Below, in pieces: positions 40,371 to 48,086 of a DNA stretch of 64,000 nucleotides. Location of the stretch: positions 8,068,001 through 8,132,000 of the forward strand of contig NZ_FNSM01000001.1 in the NCBI RefSeq assembly GCF_900105415.1. Reading direction: 5' to 3'. Position 1 is the stretch's first letter, and each line of letters starts with the position of its first letter. The notes beneath the pieces were generated by a model. The model was given only the letters and a program-made list of their open reading frames with translations. It did not search any database and was not told the origin of the DNA. Made by a program: the position numbers and the translations under genes. This stretch comes from Streptomyces sp. TLI_105. GTDB taxonomy: Bacteria; Actinomycetota; Actinomycetes; Streptomycetales; Streptomycetaceae.

Positions 40371-41626
40371 GACTCTCCCTGCGGGATGCGCGGGCGGATA
40401 CCCCCAGCCTCCCGTGTGACGTCCCGGACGCAACTCGGGACCGCCGGTCGCGCGGAGACCACCACGAGCCCGCCGACGGCGACGCACGCCCCGGCCGCGA
40501 GCAGCGCGGCCGGCCAGCCGTGCGCCGCGTACAGCCAGGACCCGGCGAGGGATCCGAGGGCTCCGCCGCCGAACGTGGCCAGCATGAAGACCGTGTTGAC
40601 CCGGGCCGCCACCGCCCGGCCGATCCCGAAGATCCGCGCCTGGTTGGCCACCTGGCACGAGCTGACCCCGACCACCAGCAGGTTCGCCCCGGCCACCAGG
40701 GCCACCGGGGAGTACGGGGCGAGCCCGGCCGCCGCGAGGCCGAGCCCCGCGCAGACCAGCCCCCCGGCGTTCACCACCGAGGCCCCGCACCGGTCGGCCA
40801 GCGGCCCGGCCGCCGCCGAGAGCAGCGCCGCCGGCAGGGTCAGCACCCCGAAGAGGCCCGCCGCCCCCGGCCCGTACCCGAGCGGCGGGGCCGCCAGGTG
40901 GAAGGCGAGCACGGACCAGAAGACGCTGAACGCCGCGAAGACGCACGCCCCGAGCAGCGCCGAGGTCCGCAGCTCCCGGTGGACCCTGAGGAGCCGGGGA
41001 AGCCCGGCCAGGAGCCCTGCGTACGAGGCGCCTCCCCGCGATCCCAGCCGTTCGGGCAGCCGGCGGGGGAGCACGAGGACCAGCGCCGCCGTCGCCACGG
41101 CCGCCACCGCGTAGGCCCCCCGCCAGCTGCCGCTCGCGTCGGCCACGGCGCCCGAGACCGTACGGGAGAGCGTCGACCCCAGCGTCAGCCCCAGGCCCAC
41201 CAGACCCACGACGCGGCCCTGCCGTCCGGGGCCGGCGAGCACTGCCGCCACCGGGGTGAGGATCTGCGGCAGCACCGTCGTGGTGGAGAGCGCGAGGGTC
41301 GCGAGCGTCAGGGTGACCACGTCGGGCGCCGCCGCCGCGACGAGCAGGGCGCCACTGGTCAGGGCGAGCAGCACCGAGGTGAGGCGGCGCAGCCGCGCGG
41401 AGTCGGCGAGCGGCACGAGCAGCAGGATGCCGAGCGCGTACCCGATCTGGGCGGCCGAGGCGATCAGCCCCGCAGTCCGCTCCGACACGTCCAGACCGCG
41501 CGCCACGGCGGCGAGCAGCGGCTGCGGGAAGTAGATGTTGGCGACGGTGACCGCTCCCGCCACGGCGAGGAGCAGGACGTTCACGCGCGGGGCGGAGTCG
41601 GCGGGGGCGGGGGTGCGTGGGACCAC
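40367..41626 (-). CDS. MFS transporter
   Basis: 419 residues from GTG 41626. Twelve membrane helices with the MFS pattern and a gap after helix 6 (PRRLPERLGSRGG). The N-terminal half carries ANIYFPQPLLAAVARGLDVSERTAGL, seen in the YgaY/EmrD-like sugar and drug group. It is probably an efflux or uptake pump of the cytoplasmic membrane. It forms an operon with the cupin gene and is divergent from the LysR gene. Confidence 0.92.
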   Translation of the reverse strand: MVPRTPAPADSAPRVNVLLLAVAGAVTVANIYFPQPLLAAVARGLDVSERTAGLIASAAQIGYALGILLLVPLADSARLRRLTSVLLALTSGALLVAAAAPDVVTLTLATLALSTTTVLPQILTPVAAVLAGPGRQGRVVGLVGLGLTLGSTLSRTVSGAVADASGSWRGAYAVAAVATAALVLVLPRRLPERLGSRGGASYAGLLAGLPRLLRVHRELRTSALLGACVFAAFSVFWSVLAFHLAAPPLGYGPGAAGLFGVLTLPAALLSAAAGPLADRCGASVVNAGGLVCAGLGLAAAGLAPYSPVALVAGANLLVVGVSSCQVANQARIFGIGRAVAARVNTVFMLATFGGGALGSLAGSWLYAAHGWPAALLAAGACVAVGGLVVVSARPAVPSCVRDVTREAGGIRPRIPQGES

Positions 41627-41711
41627 GGAGCCTCTTCCGTACGGGGGAGGGGGACGCCTCCAGGCTCCCGGCCGCCACCCCGGCCGATCAAGGTGTCATC
41701 ATGAAACCGGC

Positions 41712-41728
41712 GTTGAGCCACACTCAAC
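41712..41728 (+). promoter_or_regulatory. LysR-type operator (GTTGAG-N5-CTCAAC)
   Basis: GTTGAG (41712-41717) and CTCAAC (41723-41728) form a perfect inverted repeat containing the T-N11-A motif of LysR sites. It lies between the divergent MFS and LysR genes, just before the preferred LysR start, fitting autoregulation and control of the transporter. Confidence 0.65.
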
Positions 41729-41754
41729 GATCAGTGGACGTCAAGGGGGGGCCG

Positions 41755-42762
41755 GTGCTCGAACGGTACGAACTGGAAGCGTTCCTCACGCTCGCCGAGG
41801 AACTCCACTTCGGGCGCACCGCCGAGCGCCTCGGCGTCTCCACCGGCCGGATCAGCCAGACCGTCAAGAAGCTGGAGCGCCGCGTCGGCACCCCGCTCTT
41901 CGCCCGCACCAGCCGCAGCGTCCGGCTCACCCCCGTCGGCCACGCCCTGTACGAGGACCTCCTGCCCGCGTACCGGCAGATGCGGGCCGCTCTCGAACGC
42001 GCCACCGCCGCCGGGCGCGGCGTCCACGGCAGGCTGCGCGTCGGCTTCGGCACCCCCTGGGGCGGCGAGCTGCTCACCGCCGCCGCCGAGGCCGTGGCCG
42101 CGCTCCACCCGGGCTGCGAGATCACCGTCCGCGAAGTCCCCCTCGACGGCGGGGTCCGCGCCCTCCAGGACGGGACGCTGGACCTCCAGTACGCCGCCTT
42201 CCCCGTGCGCGAACCGGACCTCACCACCGGGCCCGTCGTCGTCACCGACGAGCGGGTGCTCCTCCTGCCCGTCGGCCACCCGCTGGCCGGCCGCGCGTCC
42301 CTCGGCCCGGAGGACCTCGCGGGCCTCGACCTGATCGCCCCCGCCGGCGCCGTCCCCCGTTACTGGGTCGCCCACCACTACCCGCGCAGCACCCCGTCCG
42401 GCGCCCCCGTCGGCCGGGGCCCGGCCGCCGCCACCTGGCAGGAGGTCCTCTCCCACGTGACCGCGGGCCGGGGCGCCTCCCCCGGCGCGGCCCGGGGAGC
42501 CCGGTACCACCCGCGCCCCGGCATCGCCTACGTCCCCGTGCGCGGCGTCCCGCCCCTGGAGTACGGCCTGGTGTGGCCGACCGCCTCCGACTCCGCTCTG
42601 CTCAGGGCCTTCGTGGCGGCGGTCGGCACGGCCGCGGCCGGGGGGAAGACGACGGCTCCCGAGGCCGGGCCCGTGAAGAAGGGGGCTACTCCTCCTCACG
42701 CGGGACCAGGGTGCCCGCCAGATGGTCGTACGCCACGTGCGCGTGGAGGCGGACGCCGGTGA
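41755..42762 (+). CDS. LysR-family transcriptional regulator
   Basis: 335 residues from GTG 41755, chosen because a GGGGGG tract lies just before it and a LysR-type operator precedes it (ATG 41701 is an alternative). The N-terminal winged helix is clear (ELEAFLTLAEELHFGRTAERLGVSTGRISQTVKKLERRVGTPLF). A LysR substrate-binding domain follows (about 85-290). It most likely controls the divergent MFS-cupin operon in response to the transported molecule. The 3' end overlaps the convergent peptidase gene by 77 bp. Confidence 0.9.
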   Translation: MLERYELEAFLTLAEELHFGRTAERLGVSTGRISQTVKKLERRVGTPLFARTSRSVRLTPVGHALYEDLLPAYRQMRAALERATAAGRGVHGRLRVGFGTPWGGELLTAAAEAVAALHPGCEITVREVPLDGGVRALQDGTLDLQYAAFPVREPDLTTGPVVVTDERVLLLPVGHPLAGRASLGPEDLAGLDLIAPAGAVPRYWVAHHYPRSTPSGAPVGRGPAAATWQEVLSHVTAGRGASPGAARGARYHPRPGIAYVPVRGVPPLEYGLVWPTASDSALLRAFVAAVGTAAAGGKTTAPEAGPVKKGATPPHAGPGCPPDGRTPRARGGGRR

Positions 42763-43996
42763 CGAGGGTGTCGTCGTCCGCGTAGAAGTGCGGATTGTGG
42801 TTGGTGACGAGGCCCCGCCCGCCCTCCACCGGAACCGGTCTGCCGGAGGCGTCCGGCGTGGCGTCCTGGACGCCCAGCATCACGTACAGGCCGCCGAACC
42901 GGCCGATGAACTCGGAGACGTCGTCGTACCCGAGCGTCGCCCCCGTCTCCAGCACGCGTCCCCCGCCGGCCACCCGGCGGAGGGTCGGCAACCCGGCCTC
43001 CACCCACGGCCCGCTGTTGTGCACGGGCGGCACGGACTGCAGGTACTCCACCGCGGCCGTCGCGCCGTACGCCGCGGCGGAGTGCTCGGCCAGCGTCGTC
43101 AGACGGCGCTGGACCTCCGCCATGCCGGACTCCACGGCGCAGCGGACCGTGCCCCACAGGGTCACGGTCTGGCCGATGACGTTGAAGCGGCCCACGTCCT
43201 CGACGTGCCCGATCGTCACCGTCACCGCGTCGAAGGCCGAGACCTGTCGGTAGAGCTGGCCGATGCCCGTCAGGACCGCCCCGGCCGCCGGCATCGGGTC
43301 GATTCCCTCCCAGGGCGTGGAGCCGTGCACCTGCTTTCCGGTGACGACGATGCGGACCAGGGTGGACGCGCCGTACTGGTTGCCGGTCCTGTACCCCACG
43401 TACCCCTTCGGATACGGCGTCACGTGCATGCCGAAGGCCATCGTCGGCACGGGCTCGGCGAAGGCGCCCGCCTCGACCATCGCCCGCGCCCCGCCCTCCT
43501 CCGTCACCGGCGGGCCCTCCTCGGCGGGCTGGAACACGAAGAGGACCGTGCCGGGAAGCCGCTCCCGGACACCCGCGAGCACCGTCGCCGCACCCATCAG
43601 CATCGCCGTGTGGCAGTCGTGCCCACACGCGTGCGAGACGGGGAACGGGCCGCCCGGGTAGTCGGCGTCCACCACCTCGGAGGCGAAGTCCGCCCCGCAC
43701 AGGTCCCTCACCGGCAGCGCGTCCATGTCCGCCCGCAGCGCCACGACCCGCCCGCCGCCCGGCGCGGCGCCCGGCGCCGTCCCCCGCAGGACGCCCACGA
43801 CCCCGTGCCCCGCGATGCCCGTACGGACCTCGTCGAGACCCAGGGCGCGCAGGTGGTCCGCCACCAGACGGGCCGTGTTCACCTCCCGGTTGGACAGCTC
43901 CGGATGCCGGTGCAGATGACGTCGCCAGGCCACCACCTGACCGGCCACCCCGGCCGCCCGCCCGTCCAGTTCGTCGTGGATCGCCTCGCTGCCCAA
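42686..43996 (-). CDS. M20 family metallopeptidase (amidohydrolase)
   Basis: 436 residues from TTG 43996, with GAGAGGGAG before it; no ATG or GTG fits better. The metal-binding signature is HACGHDCHT (about 100-108), preceded by ADMDALPV, and the acid/base Glu is in AEEGPPVTEEG (about 150). This is the M20D group that hydrolyses N-acyl amino acids or peptides in the cytosol. Member lengths (~430) agree. The start codon is unusual but the ribosome site supports it. Confidence 0.9.
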   Translation of the reverse strand: MGSEAIHDELDGRAAGVAGQVVAWRRHLHRHPELSNREVNTARLVADHLRALGLDEVRTGIAGHGVVGVLRGTAPGAAPGGGRVVALRADMDALPVRDLCGADFASEVVDADYPGGPFPVSHACGHDCHTAMLMGAATVLAGVRERLPGTVLFVFQPAEEGPPVTEEGGARAMVEAGAFAEPVPTMAFGMHVTPYPKGYVGYRTGNQYGASTLVRIVVTGKQVHGSTPWEGIDPMPAAGAVLTGIGQLYRQVSAFDAVTVTIGHVEDVGRFNVIGQTVTLWGTVRCAVESGMAEVQRRLTTLAEHSAAAYGATAAVEYLQSVPPVHNSGPWVEAGLPTLRRVAGGGRVLETGATLGYDDVSEFIGRFGGLYVMLGVQDATPDASGRPVPVEGGRGLVTNHNPHFYADDDTLVTGVRLHAHVAYDHLAGTLVPREEE

Positions 43997-44130
43997 CGGG
44001 GACTCCCTCTCGTACCGGCTGACGCCGCGGCCCGGGAACGGTGCGCCACCAGCCTGCCACCCGGGAGGCGCCGGGACGAGGCACGGACCGCCCGGGTCGG
44101 CCGTTCGGACCGCGGACGGCGCGGCACCGG

Positions 44131-45789
44131 TCAGGCCGGCGTGCTCACCGCGTCCGGCCCGCTCCGCGCGATGATGGCCGCCGTGTCCACGCCTGCGGGC
44201 AGCGTCCCGAAGGCGAGGCCCCGGTCCCCGTCGAGGCGGGAGGCGCAGAACGCGTCCGCGATCGCCGGGTGGCCGTGCCGGACGAGCAGGGAACCCTGGA
44301 GGACCAGGGCGAGGCGCTCGACAAGCCGCCGTGCCCCGTACGCCACCGCATCCGGGTCGCCGAGCCCCGCGAGGTCCTTGCGGAGGCCCGCGACCGCCGC
44401 GTCGAACCGCCGGTCGGCTCCCGCGCCCCGGTCGACCTCCGCGAAGTACGCCTCCACCGCCTCCGGCTGACGGGACATCGCCCGCAGCACGTCGAGCGCG
44501 GCGACGTTCCCGGAGCCCTCCCAGATCGACGGCAGCGGCGACTCCCGGTAGAGCCTCGGCAGGCCCGAGTCCTCGACGTAGCCGTTGCCCCCGAGGCATT
44601 CGAGGGCCTCGGCCGCGTGCGCGGGGGCCCGCTTGCACACCCAGTACTTGGTGACCGCGAGACCGAGCCGGCGCAGCTGCTCCTCCTCGGCGTCACCGCG
44701 GGCCGCCCGGTCCACCGCCCCGGCCAGCCGCAGCGACGCGACCGTCGCGGCCTCCGCCTCCACCGCCAGGTCCGCCAGGACGTTCCGCATCAGCGGCTGG
44801 TCCACGAGGCGTGCCCCGAACGCCGCGCGGTGCGTGGCGTGGTGCACGGCCTGCACGAGCCCGAGGCGCATGCCGGAGGCCGAGCTGACGGCACAGTCGA
44901 GGCGCGTCATGTTGACCATCCGGATGATGGTGGCCACCCCGCGCCCCTCCTCGCCGACCAGCCGGCCGAGGGCTCCCTCGTACTCGATCTCGGAGGAGGC
45001 GTTGGACCGGTTGCCCAGCTTGTCCTTGAGGCGCTGGAGCCGGATCGCGTTGCGGCTGCCGTCGGGCAGCACCCGGGGCACCAGGAAGCAGGACAGGCCG
45101 CCGGGAGCCTGCGCCAGGGTAAGGAAGACGTCCGACATCGGCGCCGAGGTGAACCACTTGTGCCCGGTCAGCGCGTACTGCCCGGGCTCTCCCGTCGGCA
45201 CGGCCCGGGTCGTGTTCGCCCGGACGTCCGAGCCGCCCTGCTTCTCGGTCATCGACATCCCGGCGATGATCCCGCGCTTCTCCGTCGGCACCCGCAGCCC
45301 GAAGTCGTACGCGGAGGAGGTGAGCAGCGGCTCGTACACCTCGGCGAGCTCGGGCTGGACGCGCAGCGCGGGCACCGCCGCGTACGTCATGGAGACCGGG
45401 CACAGGTGCCCCGCGTCGGCCTGCCCCCACACGAACACCTTGGCCGCGCGCGCCACGTGCGCGCCCGGCCGCTCGTCGCGCCAGGGGGCGCCATGCAGCC
45501 CGTGCCGTACGGCCACGTCCATCAGCTCGTGCCAGTACGGATGGAACTCGACCTCGTCGATCCGGTGACCGTACCGGTCGTGGGTGTGCAGCACGGGGGA
45601 GCGGCGCTCGGCGAGCCGCCCCCACTCCTGGGCCTCCTCGCCTCCCGCCTTCGCCCCGAGCTCGCGGACCTCGGCCTCGGCCCAGCCCGCGCCCTCCCGG
45701 CGCAGCGCCTCCAGGAGCGCGGGGTCGGCGGAGACGTCGTGACCGGTCAGTGGCGGTACCTGGTTGGTGACCTCATGCGTGGTCGGCAT
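44131..45789 (-). CDS. aidB: AidB-like acyl-CoA dehydrogenase family protein
   Basis: 552 residues, the size of E. coli AidB rather than the ~380 of normal acyl-CoA dehydrogenases. MSMTEKQGGSDVRANTTRA (about 178-195) and GHKWFTSAPMSD (about 205) are AidB hallmarks, and KDKLGNRSNASSEIEYEG is conserved. AidB binds FAD and protects DNA in the adaptive response to alkylation. It overlaps the tetR gene by 17 bp and so is the second gene of a regulator-target operon. Confidence 0.92.
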   Translation of the reverse strand: MPTTHEVTNQVPPLTGHDVSADPALLEALRREGAGWAEAEVRELGAKAGGEEAQEWGRLAERRSPVLHTHDRYGHRIDEVEFHPYWHELMDVAVRHGLHGAPWRDERPGAHVARAAKVFVWGQADAGHLCPVSMTYAAVPALRVQPELAEVYEPLLTSSAYDFGLRVPTEKRGIIAGMSMTEKQGGSDVRANTTRAVPTGEPGQYALTGHKWFTSAPMSDVFLTLAQAPGGLSCFLVPRVLPDGSRNAIRLQRLKDKLGNRSNASSEIEYEGALGRLVGEEGRGVATIIRMVNMTRLDCAVSSASGMRLGLVQAVHHATHRAAFGARLVDQPLMRNVLADLAVEAEAATVASLRLAGAVDRAARGDAEEEQLRRLGLAVTKYWVCKRAPAHAAEALECLGGNGYVEDSGLPRLYRESPLPSIWEGSGNVAALDVLRAMSRQPEAVEAYFAEVDRGAGADRRFDAAVAGLRKDLAGLGDPDAVAYGARRLVERLALVLQGSLLVRHGHPAIADAFCASRLDGDRGLAFGTLPAGVDTAAIIARSGPDAVSTPA

Positions 45790-46390
45790 CGGGGGCTCCC
45801 AGTGCTCGCAGGGTGAACGTGACGAGTGCGGGTACGGTCTCGGGGCCGACGGACCCCTCCGCCAGCGGCCCCACGAGCGCCTCCGCCCCCGCCCCGACCA
45901 GCGCCGAGGCCGTCAGGACCGCGTCCTGGGGCGGCAGTTCGCCCGAGCGCACGCCCTCCTGGACGCGCGCGGCGAACACGTCCCGGAACGCGCGCCGGAA
46001 GACGAGCCGCTCCGCGTCCACGGCCGGGTCGACCGGTTCGGCGAGCAGCGCGTAGGCGAGGCGCGGCGACTTCAGGGCCCGCTGGGCGAAGGTCTCGATC
46101 ACGGCGACCACCCGCTCGGCCGCCGAACCGTGCCCGGGGTGCCCGGCCGCCTCGGAGACGGCCGCCACTTCCCGGCTCACCACCGTCCTGAACAGTTCGA
46201 CGGCGAGTTCGGCCTTGCTCGGGAAGTGGCGGTAGACGCTGCCGGTGGCGATTCCGGCGCGCGCGGCGACGGCGGCCATCGTGCAGCCCGCGTACCCCTG
46301 CTCGGCGAGCAGCTTGAGGGCCGCGTCGACGACCGACGCGCGCTGGGCGTCGAGCCGGGCCTGGACGGCGGGGGTGCGTCGGTAGGGCAT
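45773..46390 (-). CDS. TetR-family regulator of the aidB operon
   Basis: 205 residues from ATG 46390; a second ATG at 46414 lies inside a near-perfect palindrome and is less likely. The HTH is DAALKLLAEQGYAGCTMAAVAARAGIATGSVYRHF (about 21-55). The C-terminal ligand domain has no recognised partner. Its 3' end overlaps aidB, so the two share an mRNA; the palindrome at the promoter indicates autorepression. Confidence 0.9.
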   Translation of the reverse strand: MPYRRTPAVQARLDAQRASVVDAALKLLAEQGYAGCTMAAVAARAGIATGSVYRHFPSKAELAVELFRTVVSREVAAVSEAAGHPGHGSAAERVVAVIETFAQRALKSPRLAYALLAEPVDPAVDAERLVFRRAFRDVFAARVQEGVRSGELPPQDAVLTASALVGAGAEALVGPLAEGSVGPETVPALVTFTLRALGAPDADHA

Positions 46391-46398
46391 GGAAGGAG

Positions 46399-46421
46399 TG
46401 AAGCAGTGATTCATTGCTTCA
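46399..46421. promoter_or_regulatory. TetR operator: palindrome TGAAGCA-N9-TGCTTCA
   Basis: TGAAGCA (46399-46405) and TGCTTCA (46415-46421) are exact reverse complements, and the nine bases between are also nearly symmetric, giving a near-perfect 23-bp palindrome 9 bp before the tetR start. It overlaps the alternative ATG 46414. Confidence 0.75.
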
Positions 46422-46434
46422 TCAAGAGGCCGGA

Positions 46435-46471
46435 CGAAGGCGCCCTCCCGGAGATGGGGAGGGCGCCTTCG
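46435..46471 (-). terminator. Hairpin downstream of the hemerythrin gene
   Basis: CGAAGGCGCCCTCCC (46435-46449) pairs perfectly with GGGAGGGCGCCTTCG (46457-46471), 15 bp with a 7-base loop. It lies after the hemerythrin stop and repeat block on the minus strand and separates that unit from the tetR promoter. Confidence 0.6.
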
Positions 46472-46483
46472 CGCGTAAGCGGC

Positions 46484-46553
46484 CGGTCGTCAAAGCCCGG
46501 TCGTCAAAGCCCAGTCGTCAAAGCCCGGTGGTCAAAGCCCAGTCGTCAAAGCC
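46484..46553. repeat. Five 14-bp tandem repeats (CGGTCGTCAAAGCC)
   Basis: Five units of 14 bp with the consensus CGGTCGTCAAAGCC follow one another without a gap, differing at one or two bases, and further degenerate copies continue to about 46610 into the hemerythrin 3' end. Fourteen is not a multiple of three, so this is not a coding repeat. Confidence 0.85.
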
Positions 46554-46587
46554 CGGCGGGCAAAGGCCGGTCGTCGGCGGCCGGCTG

Positions 46588-47118
46588 TCAGAGCCCGGTC
46601 GTCGGCGGGCCGGTCAGGTCGCGGAGCGCGAAGTCGTCCGGCAGCGGGGTGCCGAGCTCGTTGAGGGCCGTGACGAGCTTCTTCTCCTCGTACGTGAAAT
46701 GCGACTCCACGAGCGCGATGAGGCCGTCCAGCTCGCCGCCGACCCGTCGTACCCCTGCCGGGTCCGGGGCGCTCGTCGGCTCGGCCGGGAGGGTGTCGAG
46801 GAGACCCTGGAGGCGGACCAGGATCTCCTCCACCTGCACGTGGTCCCGGGCCAGTTCGTCGAGCACGGGCCGCAGCGCGGGGTACGCCTCGGCGAGGACG
46901 GGGAAGACGCCCCGGTCCTCGGCGGTGTGGTGGCGGGTGAGCGCGGAGCAGAAGGCGAGGCAGTGCGCCCGCAGGTCGCGGGGGCGGGCGCCGCCGGAGA
47001 AGAAGGAGTCCAGCTCCTCGCGGAGGCGGGCGAGCTCCTCGCGGAGCCAGAGGTGCACGTCGACGAGTTGGTTCCCGAACGCCGTGAGGCGGTCGGCCGG
47101 TTCGGAGGTGGTGGCCAT
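46588..47118 (-). CDS. Hemerythrin domain-containing protein
   Basis: 176 residues from ATG 47118. The four-helix hemerythrin fold is shown by LVDVHLWLREEL (His near 22), RHHTAEDRGVFP (H-H-x-x-E, about 67-71), LARDHVQVEEI and VESHFTYEEKKL (His/Glu ligands). These bind a di-iron centre and sense or carry oxygen or NO, or store iron, in the cytosol. It is alone, downstream of the TMEM165 gene but separated by a 19-bp hairpin. Confidence 0.9.
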   Translation of the reverse strand: MATTSEPADRLTAFGNQLVDVHLWLREELARLREELDSFFSGGARPRDLRAHCLAFCSALTRHHTAEDRGVFPVLAEAYPALRPVLDELARDHVQVEEILVRLQGLLDTLPAEPTSAPDPAGVRRVGGELDGLIALVESHFTYEEKKLVTALNELGTPLPDDFALRDLTGPPTTGL

Positions 47119-47146
47119 GGGGCGCATGCTGCCAGCCGACGCGGGA

Positions 47147-47187
47147 CGGCGCACGTCCCTTCCCGGGGCGGGAAGGGACGTGCGCCG
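47147..47187 (-). terminator. 19-bp hairpin between the TMEM165 and hemerythrin genes
   Basis: CGGCGCACGTCCCTTCCCG (47147-47165) pairs perfectly with the sequence at 47169-47187 across a 3-base loop (GGG). It lies just after the TMEM165 stop on the minus strand and before the hemerythrin start, so it likely ends the Mn riboswitch transcript. Confidence 0.65.
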
Positions 47188-47201
47188 GAGCCGGGGCGTG
47201 C

Positions 47202-47786
47202 TCAGCCGGTGAAGACCTCGGTCAGCGACCAGATCGCGAGCCCGGCCATGCAGACGCCGCCGATCCGCTGCACGGTCTTGAGGGGGACGCGCTTGGCGAT
47301 GAAGCGGCCGGCGACCAGGGCCAGGGCGGAGACCGTCGTCAGGGCGGCGAACGAACCGATCGCCGTCGACCAGGTGCCGTTGGTGGCGGCCAGGTTCGCG
47401 GTGGTGATCTGGGTCAGGTCGCCCCACTCGCTGATGAAGACGGCCGTGAACGCGGTCGAGAAGACGGGCCAGAAGCCGCTGACCGTCCGGCCGCCCTCGT
47501 CGGCGTCGTCGTCATCGCTCCCGCCGCGCAGCAGCATGAAGGCGCCGAAGCCGAACATCAGGGCCGAGACCAGTTTGACGGTCCAGCCCGGCAGCAGCCC
47601 GAGCAGGCTGCCGGCGCCCACCGCGATGGCGACGTGGGCCAGGAAGGCGGTGGAGGTGCCGATCCACACGTACAGCGGACGCATGCGCGTGCCCATGGCG
47701 AGGGACGCGAACATCGTCTTGTCGGGAAGCTCGGCGAGGAAGATCAGCCCGAAGGCGGTGAGGATCGCCAAGGGGTCGAGGTGCAT
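47202..47786 (-). CDS. TMEM165/GDT1 family cation transporter
   Basis: 194 residues. Two copies of the family motif are visible: E-L-P-D-K-T in FLAELPDKTMFASLA (about 17-31) and E-W-G-D-L-T in FISEWGDLTQITTANLA (about 117-133). The family (UPF0016) forms six membrane helices and moves Mn2+ or Ca2+ out of the cytosol. An acidic run (GGSDDDDADEGG) separates the halves. The leader carries a yybP-ykoY Mn2+ riboswitch, which supports manganese export. Confidence 0.92.
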   Translation of the reverse strand: MHLDPLAILTAFGLIFLAELPDKTMFASLAMGTRMRPLYVWIGTSTAFLAHVAIAVGAGSLLGLLPGWTVKLVSALMFGFGAFMLLRGGSDDDDADEGGRTVSGFWPVFSTAFTAVFISEWGDLTQITTANLAATNGTWSTAIGSFAALTTVSALALVAGRFIAKRVPLKTVQRIGGVCMAGLAIWSLTEVFTG

Positions 47787-47909
47787 ACCGGGGCTCTCTG
47801 CTCGGTCCGGGCCCCGTGGCTCCGGGCGCCACCTCGGTGGGCGACGGGAGGACCACTCGGCCCGGCATGACGGACCACGCCCACGGGAACGCGGACGCGG
47901 CTGTTGCCT

Positions 47910-48014
47910 GGCCGAAGGTCTCGCCCGTCCGCGTGATCCGCGGACCCGGTCACCGGGAACCCGGGGGTTCCAGTGTGTCGACGACCGGTTCGCAGGGCTA
48001 CTCCCCTTCGCTGT
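47910..48014 (-). ncRNA. yybP-ykoY manganese riboswitch
   Basis: On the minus strand the leader holds the two hallmark loops of this class: AAGGGGAGTAGC (48008-47997) and GAGACCTT (47922-47915). The closing stem P1 pairs CGAAGG (48011-48006) with CCTTCG (47918-47913). yybP-ykoY riboswitches bind Mn2+ and turn on exporter genes including UPF0016/TMEM165. The region to the ATG (47786) would be the expression platform; no simple terminator was found, so control may be translational. Confidence 0.85.
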
Positions 48015-48047
48015 CGCCCAGTGTAACGGACGAGAGCGCGAAGGTGA

Positions 48048-48086
48048 GTAGACACTGTCTACTCGATCTTGGTAGACAGTGTCCAT
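48048..48086. promoter_or_regulatory. Two TetR operator-like palindromes
   Basis: GTAGACA-C-TGTCTAC (48048-48062) is a perfect inverted repeat, and GTAGACA-G-TGTCC (48072-48084) is a partial copy 24 bp on, reaching to the TetR start. They would block the promoter of the tetR-MFS operon; they may also affect the divergent Mn riboswitch transcript. Confidence 0.7.
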
